A DNA stretch of 64,000 nt from Phytophthora colocasiae (lineage: Eukaryota; Oomycota; Peronosporomycetes; Peronosporales; Peronosporaceae): the NCBI GenBank assembly GCA_018806915.1, contig JAGKQI010000101.1:434001-498000 (forward strand), written 5' to 3'. The notes under the pieces are model-generated. The model ran no database searches, was not told the DNA's origin, and saw only the letters and a program-made list of their open reading frames with translations. Position numbers and translations under genes: made by a program. Positions 39,192 to 48,069 of the stretch are shown in pieces. Position 1 is the first letter of the stretch, and each line of letters opens with the position of its first letter.

Positions 39192-42109
39192 GCGAAGACG
39201 AGTGGCTGAAGGAAGTGGCGCGGTATGAACGTGAAGCCCCTAGTAAGTTGACTGAAACCGGCTCATTAGCAGAAATACGAGCAGAGAGGCGGAAGGCAGT
39301 CCAGGCAGCTAAACAATTCCGAGCGGCGAAGCGTGTATGGCGGTTGCAGCAGAAGCAGGGTCAACAGCAAGCAGCAGTCAATGAGCAAGCGGCAGAACGA
39401 CCAAAGAAGAGAACTCCACGGCGTAGGAAGGCCAAAACTTACCAATACGAGCAGCAAGGATGTTACGGAGACGTGGAATTGCGGAAAGATGATGGCGGAC
39501 ACCACCTTCGGGTAGCGCAACTACGAGCAGTTGGAAGTAGTGCCCCGAGCTGTTTACCGACCGCGTTACTCGCGTTGACGAAGAAGCATGTGCAAGAGGT
39601 TCGATTGGATAGCTGTGCCCAGTACAGTGTCGCTGGAGAAGAACTACGAAAGTATGGACGCTGCCTCACGCGTAATGCGCCAGTGGACCTAGTGGAAGGA
39701 TTCGGCGGAGGAACTAGTCGAGTGCTAGGCGTATGGAGATTCTTGGGAACGACGCGATATCAGCAGCGCATTACGATCGACGCCTTGTTGGTGGAAGGTC
39801 AAGGCGATGAACTGTTGGTTGGCGAGGACTGGATGGTGAAGCACAAGATTAAGATGGATTTTGGCACTCGAGAGCTGAAGTACATTGATGTGCAAGGCCA
39901 GAAAGTTATCCTACCGTTCACGTGTCATGGTGTATCGACGTTGCCGCAGCTGGATCAACCAAGGAAGGCCGTGGTGCGTCTGGCGAAGACTCGGAAGCTG
40001 AGGACGAACACGTACAACATTGTGAAGCTGCAAGTTGATGCTGAAGATGGAACCACTGGAATCTTTATGCCGAAGCCGTGCTCAAAGCGACACCTGCTAC
40101 TAGCACCGACAGTGGATATCGTACGAAATGGAACGGTGAGAGCGCAAGTGCTGAATGTGGAAGGCAGACGAGAGAAGTTACCTGCTCGAGAAGCGTTGGG
40201 CACATGGATACCCGTGAAAAAAGACATGGAGCTGCTGTCAGTGAATGGAGAACTGGAAAGAGAAAGAGTGGCGGCCTGGGTTAATAAGCTGGAGAAGGAA
40301 GATGCTGAGCCCTTGACGGACGAAGAGAAGCTTGACATTGGCGAGATGGAGCAGGAAGATCGAGACTTGGTGATCGCTTTGCTGAGGCAGTACTCTGGGA
40401 TCGTCGAAAAGAAGACAGGATGCCCGCCGTTATCAAAAGTCAACGTAGAACACCACATCAATACTGGTGATGCTGCACCGATCATGCTACGACGACGACG
40501 GCATGCAGTCGCAGAGAACGCGCTCATCGACAAGGAAGTGGATGATATGCTGAAGCAGGGAGTGATTGAACCAGGGCAAGGTGCATGGGGTTTCCCGGTG
40601 GTGATTGTTCGCAAGAAGGACGGAAGTGTACGCTTCTGCATTGATTACCGAGCTTTGAACGCGGTGACTTTGAAGGACGTATACCCATTGCCTCGGGTGG
40701 ATGAAACTCTTGAAGCTTTGCATGGATCGCAGCGGTTTTCGAGTCTTGACCTACATTCAGGATATTGGCAACTTGGCGTGGCTGCCGGTGATAAGCCGAA
40801 GACTGCGTTTACGACTCGAAGAGGCCTGTTCCAATTCACACGGATGCCGTTTGGGCTTTGCAACGCGCCTAGCACTTTTCAACGACTGATGGACTGCGTT
40901 CTACGTGGGTTGACTTGGGTCTGTTGTCTCGTGTACTTGGATGATGTAATTATCTTCACCAAGGGCAGTGTCGCTCAGCACGTGGTTGAGTTAGCTATTG
41001 TACTGGAACGGTTGTCGGAAGCTGGATTGAGCTTGAAGGCATCGAAGTGCTCATTTGCGACGACTCGCATGGAGTATCTCGGACATGACTTGACGCCGGA
41101 AGGGATTAAGCCCACTGAACGACTGGTACGGGCTATTGTCGACTTTCCTACACCTACGGATGACGCACAAGTGCGCAGATTTGTGGCCTTAGCGGGTTAC
41201 TATCGCCGCTTTGTTCCTGAGTTCGGTACGCGGATGGCACCATTGACAAGCCTTCTGCGGAAGAGCACTAAGTGGGAATGGGGAGCTGCACAAGAGGAAG
41301 CTTTTGCTTGGGCGAAGGCATGGTTGAGCACGAAGCCGGTGTTAATCTACCCTGACTACCGTTTGCCATTTAAACTCACGACCGACGCATCGAAGACGGG
41401 ACTGGGGGCAGTGCTATCGCAAGACCAAGGACGGGGAGATCAACCGGTGGCTTACGCGTCGAAGGTCAACAACCCGACGGTGGCCAAGTATAGTATTTCA
41501 GAGCTGGAGTGTTTGGCGGTGGTGTGGGCGGTTCGCTTATTTCGACCGCATCTGTATGGCAGGCACTTTACGATCATCACTGATCATGTAGCGCTCAAGT
41601 GGCTAATGACGGCCAAGGAACCGGCTGGACGACTACACCGGTGGGCTTTGACGCTGCAGGAATACGACTTTACTATCGAGTATCGACCAGGACGAGAGAA
41701 TCACGTGGCAGATGCCTTATCGAGAGGACCAGCAGCAGCAGATGAAGAAGACGAAGAGGAGCGGATCTATGTCTTCGCAGCGCAAGGAAGAAGAGGAGCT
41801 GATAGTCTTGTCGCTCGACGTCCCCGGTTGCCGCAAATACCAGCTGAAGGAGCCGTGGTGGAACGTCGCCGACGAAAGTACCGGACGCGTACAGGGCGTT
41901 ACGCGCTTGAATTTGAAGTTGAATGTTTGGGAGATCGACTTATCGCGAGGATGCCGAAGCGGATGTGGATCAACCAGCGAGACTTTGAACAACTCTGGAG
42001 TGACGGGCGGATGTGCACAGAACGCGAAGCAGACGCCGGCAGAACAGAACGGCGACCAGGAGATGAAGACGGCGACGCAACAGGAGAGCACGGCGAAGAC
42101 GACAACTAA
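39104..42109 (+). CDS. pol: E2 pol: protease, RT, RNase H; integrase absent
   Basis: About 1000 codons with no ATG near the start (first frame codon used is TTG), consistent with frameshift expression. The protease-like segment has VRLDSCAQYSVAG, where the usual DSG/DTG reads DSC. RT includes VRFCIDYRALN, SSLDLHSGYW and the catalytic LVYLDDVIIF near residue 610. RNase H follows (LTTDASKTGLGA; IITDHVALKWL) and ends in HVADALSRGP. Instead of an integrase finger and DDE core there is an acidic linker of about 40 residues, then the same basic C-terminal domain as in E1 (ERRRRKYRTRTGRYALEF) and an acidic tail. RT and RNase H read about two-thirds identical to E1 by eye. The ORF is otherwise intact, so integrase loss is likely a feature of the E2 lineage and not of this copy's decay. 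Confidence 0.9.
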   Translation: MAIHGRGSKQVATADGNAAGTQPKSPKQISEDEWLKEVARYEREAPSKLTETGSLAEIRAERRKAVQAAKQFRAAKRVWRLQQKQGQQQAAVNEQAAERPKKRTPRRRKAKTYQYEQQGCYGDVELRKDDGGHHLRVAQLRAVGSSAPSCLPTALLALTKKHVQEVRLDSCAQYSVAGEELRKYGRCLTRNAPVDLVEGFGGGTSRVLGVWRFLGTTRYQQRITIDALLVEGQGDELLVGEDWMVKHKIKMDFGTRELKYIDVQGQKVILPFTCHGVSTLPQLDQPRKAVVRLAKTRKLRTNTYNIVKLQVDAEDGTTGIFMPKPCSKRHLLLAPTVDIVRNGTVRAQVLNVEGRREKLPAREALGTWIPVKKDMELLSVNGELERERVAAWVNKLEKEDAEPLTDEEKLDIGEMEQEDRDLVIALLRQYSGIVEKKTGCPPLSKVNVEHHINTGDAAPIMLRRRRHAVAENALIDKEVDDMLKQGVIEPGQGAWGFPVVIVRKKDGSVRFCIDYRALNAVTLKDVYPLPRVDETLEALHGSQRFSSLDLHSGYWQLGVAAGDKPKTAFTTRRGLFQFTRMPFGLCNAPSTFQRLMDCVLRGLTWVCCLVYLDDVIIFTKGSVAQHVVELAIVLERLSEAGLSLKASKCSFATTRMEYLGHDLTPEGIKPTERLVRAIVDFPTPTDDAQVRRFVALAGYYRRFVPEFGTRMAPLTSLLRKSTKWEWGAAQEEAFAWAKAWLSTKPVLIYPDYRLPFKLTTDASKTGLGAVLSQDQGRGDQPVAYASKVNNPTVAKYSISELECLAVVWAVRLFRPHLYGRHFTIITDHVALKWLMTAKEPAGRLHRWALTLQEYDFTIEYRPGRENHVADALSRGPAAADEEDEEERIYVFAAQGRRGADSLVARRPRLPQIPAEGAVVERRRRKYRTRTGRYALEFEVECLGDRLIARMPKRMWINQRDFEQLWSDGRMCTEREADAGRTERRPGDEDGDATGEHGEDDN

Positions 42110-42166
42110 GACCCCGCAGTAATACGATAGCCGGACCGAGTCGCACGGATCGAGGACGATCCGATC

Positions 42167-42178
42167 GAAGGGGAAGAG
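42167..42178 (+). promoter_or_regulatory. E2 polypurine tract
   Basis: GAAGGGGAAGAG lies directly before the right LTR start AGTAAG. This is the usual place for the plus-strand primer and independently supports the LTR boundary. Confidence 0.75.
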
Positions 42179-42896
42179 AGTAAGGATGACGACATTTCTT
42201 TGGCAGACGAGTAGCAGACGACGAGCGGCATATGACGGACGAGCGGATGGCAGACTGAAGGCAAGCAGAAGAAGAAGACACGACGAGCGGGCCGGGTTGA
42301 AGAATGAGACCCGCTGACGAAGAATCCAGGTTCACGACTCTTCGGCCGAAGATCGTGGTACTTGAAGAGCCGCAGAGATTCGCTGGGTACACAGTGGACG
42401 GCTGGCAGGACGCCATGGTGGGTGCGAGGCGGTAGCAGTAGAGGTCAGTTTGAGATTTGCCGAGTAGCTGGCAGAGCTATCGGTCGAGCAGTGCTAAGTG
42501 CCGGTGTTGGTACTGGGCCGCGAATAAACTAAGTGAGGAAGGGGTGTATTGGCGGTTGGTTAGTGTTGTAGTTCAGGAGTTGCGTCGGGTGTGACAGGAC
42601 ACGGGTATCAGCAGCCCCGTAGGACCCTGGCTCGTGGTATCAGCAGCCCACATCGAGACAGAGGTATCAGCAGCCCTCTAGAGCCCGGGTTTGGCAAAGA
42701 TCCTGACGTTTCTCTTCATTGCCGCACTCAGACGTGAGAATTATCTCCTGCAGGCTACTGTATATTCGATATTAAGTGCATTGTTAGGGGTCTGTTGGAG
42801 TTAAGCTCCTCGAGTGACACCTTTGATCGGGGTGAAGCTCGTGGTTGTGGGTGTGGTCGTGACGAACTACAGCGCTAGTAGAAGACAAAGCTTACT
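42179..42896 (+). repeat. E2 right LTR
   Basis: 718 bp, AGTAAG...CTTACT. The uninterrupted copy shows the pre-insertion site of E1 (CATTTCTTTGGCAG) at about 42192-42205. Confidence 0.95.
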
Positions 42897-42900
42897 GTAC
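42897..42900. repeat. E2 target-site duplication, right copy (GTAC)
   Basis: GTAC follows the right LTR and matches 25973-25976. Confidence 0.8.
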
Positions 42901-42933
42901 TAATCTTGATGCTGTCTAAGATCGACAGATTGC

Positions 42934-43405
42934 CTACTTCTTGGAAAAGAACTGCAAGATCGGAGGCTGGTTTGCTTTCTGAGCGGTCTTCTTCTTGCTG
43001 GGGCGGCCAGGTTTCCGCTTTGGCGAGGTACTTGATGTTGTCGTACTTGCAGTAGCACTATCAGGAGTAGCTGCATTGACAATCGCCATAGGAACGTTGG
43101 GATAGTAAGCCAGATACTCTTTCGGAATAGAGAAGTACTTGGCTGACAGCGACTTTATCTTTTTAGCAGTGAGCTGCTTTACTGGATGTTGTAGAAGCTG
43201 AACACCGGAGATTGACGCTTCCCATATACACGTTATATCCGCCCGCTTGTATGCTGCCACATTCCTGTCGGACGCTTTTTTCGTTTCCGCCGTGGCCTCA
43301 GGCTCTGTGAGCCGCCTCCGTGGCGCCGTGTCATTGTACGCACGAAACAGAATGAATGCTAAGACACGTCGAAGGACTCGGATCGGGTTTGCACCTGCTC
43401 CGTGA
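42934..43405 (-). pseudogene. Orphan ORF ending in AT-hook-like run and PIP-box
   Basis: A minus-strand frame of about 155 codons, open from just after a TGA near 43420 to a TAG at 42934-42936. It has no ATG until 48 or so codons from its end, and only about 95 bp separate it from the EDR2-like gene stop, so a normal 5' exon has little room. Its C-terminus reads KRKPGRPSKKK (AT-hook-like core GRP) and then QPPILQFFSKK, matching the PCNA-interacting box Q-x-x-(I/L/M)-x-x-(F/Y)(F/Y) placed at the extreme end, as in several replication and repair proteins. The upstream part (RVLRRVLAFILFRAYND) is not recognised. It may be the surviving last exon of a replication-linked gene, or a real gene with a start I missed. 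E2 inserted 37 bp downstream of the stop. Confidence 0.4.
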
Positions 43406-43499
43406 AAAAAATAATTAATTCACCATTTTTTGGTGGGGCCTGCCAACTGTTTCAATTCTAGGACGAATCAATTTGTAGCTTGCAGATTTATTGTTTTGT

Positions 43500-45719
43500 C
43501 TAAGAAAGTCTAGGGGCTTGGCTTACGTCGACTTTGCAGAGTCGAACACTGCCTAGAATTTGCTCTGGTAGTTCATGATCTTCCTGACCTTCCAGCACAT
43601 ACCCAAAGTCCAGAATCATGTTGCAAGCGTGTGTGGAAACTCCCACAAGCCCCTTCCGTGCGATGTAGTTGAAGTCGTGTGCGTTCACATCCACTTCGAA
43701 GTAGCCTTCACCCTGGTAAAACCGATGCTGAGGTCGTGTGAGGATCGGTTGGCCGTTGTACGTCTCTAGTAAATGACGCTCGGCTCTCCCCAACGTCTGC
43801 TCCTGTGGATTCACCACAACTCCAATCGCTTTAAATCGTTCACTCTACAGTAGCAAAACTGTTAGCTTATACCTTTGGGTTAAAAGCTGCATGCACCACT
43901 TACCACCCAGCTTTGATGTTGCATGAAATCTTTGAGTAGCTGAAAATAAAAACAATGTTAGTACTCTACCCTTATCGTAAGTATTTGTATAAATATTTAC
44001 CCACCCGAACAGCTTGCAGTGGTGGTTCTCCTGGCGCATCCAGCATTTCTCGGATAGAGGGAGGGATGGCGAAGTACGTGACGAAGTTAAATCCAGGTCC
44101 ATCTCCTTGTTTTTCACCCCATAGTGGATTCGAAGGTTGATAGGAAGGAACTTGGCAATTCACGATAAAGAGATCCAGCTTTCCACTACACAATAAACGA
44201 TAGAAGTTAGAAATTACATAACGCCCACTGCTTATATCACATTATCCCCACGTTTCAGGCTTCAGAGCACTCAAGTCCACAATACTGCCGATATTGTCTG
44301 CTTTCAAATCCGACTACGGAAACTGTCAGGATTTTAATTAGCAGTCACTTTAGCACGAGAGAATACGAACCTGGTAGACATCAACGGCGACCAGCTGTAG
44401 TAAACCTGGAGCTGAAGCAGCTTTGAGCTTCGTCTTGCGATAGTTTGGACCTAATTGAACAGTAAAGCTGAGACAAACAGTACAACAGCAAATCTACCCA
44501 TGAAATCGAACCTTGTCGGACATTGAAACGAGTGGCATCGACGTGCGTCCAACTGCCAGGCACAACTTCCGTTGAGCACATCTTCAGCGAGGCACCAGCA
44601 GCAACTTGAACTCCATCAATAACTCCTGAAAACGCGGTTTTCTTCGGCGATGGCTCCTCAGTCGAACTGCTAGGTACTCGGTCGCGGGAAATGGTGGGCG
44701 TAGATTTGAACTTGGTGTTGGTTTTGTCTCGAGTGACCTCCGAGCCACTCACGGACTCTGGCGATGATGAGGTAGGAGTCGAATTGACATTCGTTGGTAC
44801 TGCTAAACGTCGTGATGCGGCACTATGCGACGCTGATTTAGCCTGGGGCATAGGCTTTCGGAACCACAACAGCCACACACAAAGTGCGTTGGCCAGCAGA
44901 GCAACCAAAATCCACGTCGGTACATTCCCGAATCGCACAAGAACTGCCACAAAATCAGCTGCCACGTTTAAATACAAGAAACAATACACGAAGACTTACC
45001 AATTACTGGGTTCAACGCGGCCAAGAATATCTTGTTGCTGGCAACTATGACACACATCTGCCATAATTTCGCACAAATATCAGTACAACCTCAAAACCGT
45101 AAAAAAAAAAAAAATATTCTTCTCTCACCTGTTGCACAATTTCTCTCGGATCCTTCTCCTTCAGTTCTGTCCCCATCTCCACCTTCTCCTTCTTCTCCAC
45201 AGGTCGTAACGGCGACGGCACTTCCACTGTCGAAGTAGTAGACACTGGACTTGGTACTTTCGAAGGCGAAACCTTCGCTCCTGCTCTTGACGGACTGATA
45301 ATGGCCGAAATAGCAGTTGTCCACTGTCTAAACTCTGCATTTGTATCAGCACAGATCCTCAATTCTTTTTGTCCGTCAACCAAAACTGTGAAACAGAATG
45401 GGGTGGGCACTCCAGGCGGAAGATCTCCCTGTACGACCAGCGAGACGCCCGTCTGCTTGAGTAACACCACTCCATGAGCATCTTGTCGCAATGGTACAGC
45501 TTCCAGGGGCGATGCGTGTCGGAAATAACGGAGAACGCCATTGTCCCGATCCAGAACGAACCAGCGTTGGTTCCAGCGTTTACGCTTCCATTTGCCAGCA
45601 CTTTGTTTTAGCAGATACGCAGATAGAAGCGCTGTAGGTTGGCCAGCAGGTCGGGAGCTTATACTAGGGAACGAGTGGAATCTCGAGCCTCCAGTGGGGG
45701 CCTGAGAGGACGACACCAT
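43500..45719 (-). CDS. PH domain - EDR2 (DUF1336) lipid-binding protein
   Basis: 599 residues in eight exons: 45129-45719, 45000-45057, 44512-44958, 44371-44450, 44252-44313, 44005-44185, 43904-43939 and 43500-43844; all introns GT...AG and the frame is continuous. An N-terminal PH domain (about 33-145: AYLLKQSAGKWKRKRWNQRW, ending EFRQWTTAI) is followed by a Ser/Pro linker and a hydrophobic segment PTWILVALLANALCVWLLWF near residue 230 that could be a membrane anchor. The C-terminal EDR2/DUF1336 domain has the expected blocks: WTHVDATRFNVRQGPNYRK, VAVDVYQSD, FIVNCQVPS, GEGYFEVDVNAH and GYVLEGQEDHELPEQILG. Plant EDR2 couples PH-lipid binding and a START-like region to negative regulation of cell death; in oomycetes the role is unknown. 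Exon 7 encodes only 12 residues. Confidence 0.87.
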
Positions 45720-45837
45720 GCCTTGACTCCGATTTGGCTCTGGTTTTAGTGTAAAGGTGGGGAATTAGTGGAACGAGACGAAAAAGTGACACAAAAAGGC
45801 CGAAAAGACACGGTGGTAATACGAAAACACTACAGTA

Positions 45838-47592
45838 CTATAGTATTGCTATGTTCCTTCGTTCTCCATCCTTCCGTCTTATTTCGTAAGAAGTGCCGGT
45901 CAAGTGATGACTTGGTTGATTCAATGAATATGTACTCAATCTTGAAGACGAACCTTGACTATTCCATGGTACTACTTTGTAAGACACGAGAGTTTGTTGA
46001 GATCGACTGGCAGAACCACCAAGACGCCTGTAAAACAGAGACAAACGACCATGGCACTGCCATTCTACACAAGGCTCAACGTAGCTACCACGTACACTTC
46101 CAATTACAATCAACTCCTCTCGTCGAACTAGGATGGAGGCTATTCGATGTACCACAAAATACTCACCACCATCCTCTTCCACCAACTTCATGATGCCAAA
46201 TGCCTTCAGAGCTTCACAATTGTAAAAGAGTTGGTGATTTTGCCAAGTGTATCCTCCCAACATTGTCATTTTGTTTCGGCTGCCCAGTATCGTATCCACC
46301 GAGCACGGAGCCGTCACAACTTTCCAAGAGCGATGGGTGCACAGCAGATAACCGAAGGCTAAACAGATTCGAATGAAAGAAATGAAGGCGATGAGACTGA
46401 GCACAAGAATGCCATGACCCACTAAGCTCCACACGTAGTACGAAACAGCAAGAGCCACTGGTTCGGACTTCTTCAAGTCGGACCGATTAATCCAGGTAAG
46501 ATATTGACTCATGACCGCAGCACTGAGAAGTTCTCCCATTAGGCATGTTTCGTAGCTAAACAACAGCCTTTTCATTACCAGACGGGTCTTTTCAGATAGA
46601 CATTTCATACTTTCCAACATCTCGAACACCATCGACATAACTCCAGACAAATTGTAACCCAATGAGATATACTGCGTCTTGGCGAAAAGTCCGTCTTGTG
46701 CAATGAGGAGGAATAAATCAGCCATCACGCCTTCAATCAGCATGTAGAGCACTGCGATACGGAAGTAATTTGTAGCATTGTGAGGCACAAACCGGACGCT
46801 TTCTTGCATGTAGACGGCTGCTGCCTTCCTGCTCAAAGTTTCCCCCAGCTTGTTATACTTCTGACCGTAACGTCTGCATAACACATAACTTCTCCGGAGT
46901 AGAGTGACGCGATAAACCATCCACATGAACCCAACCAACCCATACCATACCGAATAGCGGTACTCCTCAGCTCCTCTATCTTCTGCTAGTGCTAATCCAT
47001 TGCTGTCAAACGTTCCAAGACCTCGCACTCGTACGTACGCAGTTTTGTCGATAGTGCAGTATGTACCAACTCCTTCTTCGTAAAAAGCGTAGTAACTGAT
47101 GCTACCATGGTAGAAGTAATACTCAAAGGGAAAACTATCATCTGCACAGCTTGGAGGTGTTGTTGAAGAAGGCGTGACCCGCTTTTCTCCTAAAATATAG
47201 GAGCCGTGGATATTGTACTGAGGGATTACAAAATGACAGATATGATGCTGTTCCAGTGAAAAGTAGTGCGTGATCGCGATATTCCACCACGCTCCGGCGA
47301 TAAATAGTCCCTCAACAGGGCATACTGTTTCGAGATCAATCGTTTCTTTCATCACATCCACAGGAGTCACCAGAGTCTCAGTCAGTTTGTGAGGCGAGAC
47401 GAATTTCCAATAACTTTTAATCTGCAGAAGGAGAGGAAGCATCCCAACGCTTACCCAGACGAACAGTAAGGTTTGCCGAGTGTTTGATGGTTTTCGAAGC
47501 ACAATCCGGGCAGTTGATGCTTTTGATATAACATGGACCTTTGGTTGATGTCGTGGCGAAAACACCGGCCCGTCTTGCTTACTGGTTGTCAT
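45838..47592 (-). CDS. Multi-pass membrane protein of unknown function
   Basis: 584 residues, single exon, ATG at 47592. Hydrophobic segments: TLLFVWVSVGMLPLLLQI (near residue 40), YGLVGFMWMVYRVTLL (near 220), IAVLYMLIEGVMADLFLLIA (near 275), and a pair spanning SYYVWSLVGHGILVLSLIAF and the following ISFIRICLAFGYLL (near 400-440). Between the first two is a segment of about 150 residues with many aromatic residues and a few cysteines, which would be extracytoplasmic if the N-terminus is cytosolic. No catalytic or transporter motif is recognised. It resembles the large oomycete families of hypothetical membrane proteins in layout. A broken copy of its N-terminal 100 residues lies at 49500, showing a local tandem duplication. 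Confidence 0.75.
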   Translation of the reverse strand: MTTSKQDGPVFSPRHQPKVHVISKASTARIVLRKPSNTRQTLLFVWVSVGMLPLLLQIKSYWKFVSPHKLTETLVTPVDVMKETIDLETVCPVEGLFIAGAWWNIAITHYFSLEQHHICHFVIPQYNIHGSYILGEKRVTPSSTTPPSCADDSFPFEYYFYHGSISYYAFYEEGVGTYCTIDKTAYVRVRGLGTFDSNGLALAEDRGAEEYRYSVWYGLVGFMWMVYRVTLLRRSYVLCRRYGQKYNKLGETLSRKAAAVYMQESVRFVPHNATNYFRIAVLYMLIEGVMADLFLLIAQDGLFAKTQYISLGYNLSGVMSMVFEMLESMKCLSEKTRLVMKRLLFSYETCLMGELLSAAVMSQYLTWINRSDLKKSEPVALAVSYYVWSLVGHGILVLSLIAFISFIRICLAFGYLLCTHRSWKVVTAPCSVDTILGSRNKMTMLGGYTWQNHQLFYNCEALKAFGIMKLVEEDGGEYFVVHRIASILVRREELIVIGSVRGSYVEPCVEWQCHGRLSLFYRRLGGSASRSQQTLVSYKVVPWNSQGSSSRLSTYSLNQPSHHLTGTSYEIRRKDGERRNIAIL

Positions 47593-48069
47593 TGTACTAA
47601 GTGGGTATGAACGAGTAGACCCAAGCTAAATGGAGATCGTTGAAACGGACGGCGATTTTCCTCCAAAATCTCCTGAAAACTATATAAAGCCAAAGAAGCC
47701 TATCGTGGTGGAAAAAATGCTCTTGCATTTCACTCTTTGACTAGCGTAAAACACGATAAGATCGGAGGTAATGGATACGAATCATATATGTAGGTGTTAG
47801 TCGAATGGGTAATCAGTATTAATAGACATGTAGTTAATTTTGAAGATCTTGAACTCGAACCAGCATCCAAAGGTAGCACTTTGAACTCAATTCTTTGGAA
47901 AATATGAATTATCTGTGGGTCACAGCCTTGGCAAAAAAGAAGGTCTTGTTTTGTGCTTTACTCGATCACCATTTGCTCTAGGCACGAAAGTATCGTGGCG
48001 ATACTAAATCAAACAACACTGCCTTAAAAATTAAAAAAAATATTTTTTTGTACACAGGAACTACACACG
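47593..48069. other. Upstream region of the membrane-protein gene
   Basis: Holds the pantothenate-kinase relic at 47690-47750. The rest is AT-rich with no supported ORF. Confidence 0.5.
47690..47750 (-). pseudogene. Relic of pantothenate kinase 3' coding sequence
   Basis: CCAAAGAAGCC through TGGTGGAAAAAATGC and on to GCGTAA aligns with 49903-49973 inside the last exon of the pantothenate kinase gene, with a few substitutions and a gap of about 10 bases. It stands about 100 bp upstream of the membrane-protein ATG, as the real kinase end stands about 400 bp upstream of the broken copy's ATG. It marks the edge of the duplication that produced the two membrane-protein copies. Confidence 0.65.

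Larger units (their letters stand above)
25977..42896 (+). mobile_element. E2: Ty3/gypsy LTR retrotransposon lacking integrase, interrupted by E1
   Basis: The element consists of the left LTR (25977-25999 plus 35575-36269), an internal region 36270-42178 and the right LTR 42179-42896. E1 sits inside the left LTR. Removing E1 and one CTTT copy leaves an LTR of 718 bp, the same length as the right LTR, and the two look identical when read side by side. Both LTR ends form the inverted repeat AGTAAG...CTTACT. Internal order is PBS, tandem-repeat leader, gag, a middle ORF, pol and a polypurine tract. Pol contains protease, reverse transcriptase and RNase H but no integrase, so E2 needs integrase in trans. 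It lies 353 bp past the GAF gene stop and 37 bp past the stop of a minus-strand ORF. Confidence 0.92.

Noticed and set aside
42934..43844. PIP-box ORF as a last exon of the EDR2-like gene
   Set aside because: The EDR2-like gene has its own stop at 43500 right after the conserved end of DUF1336, and no donor before that stop gives a sensible join.
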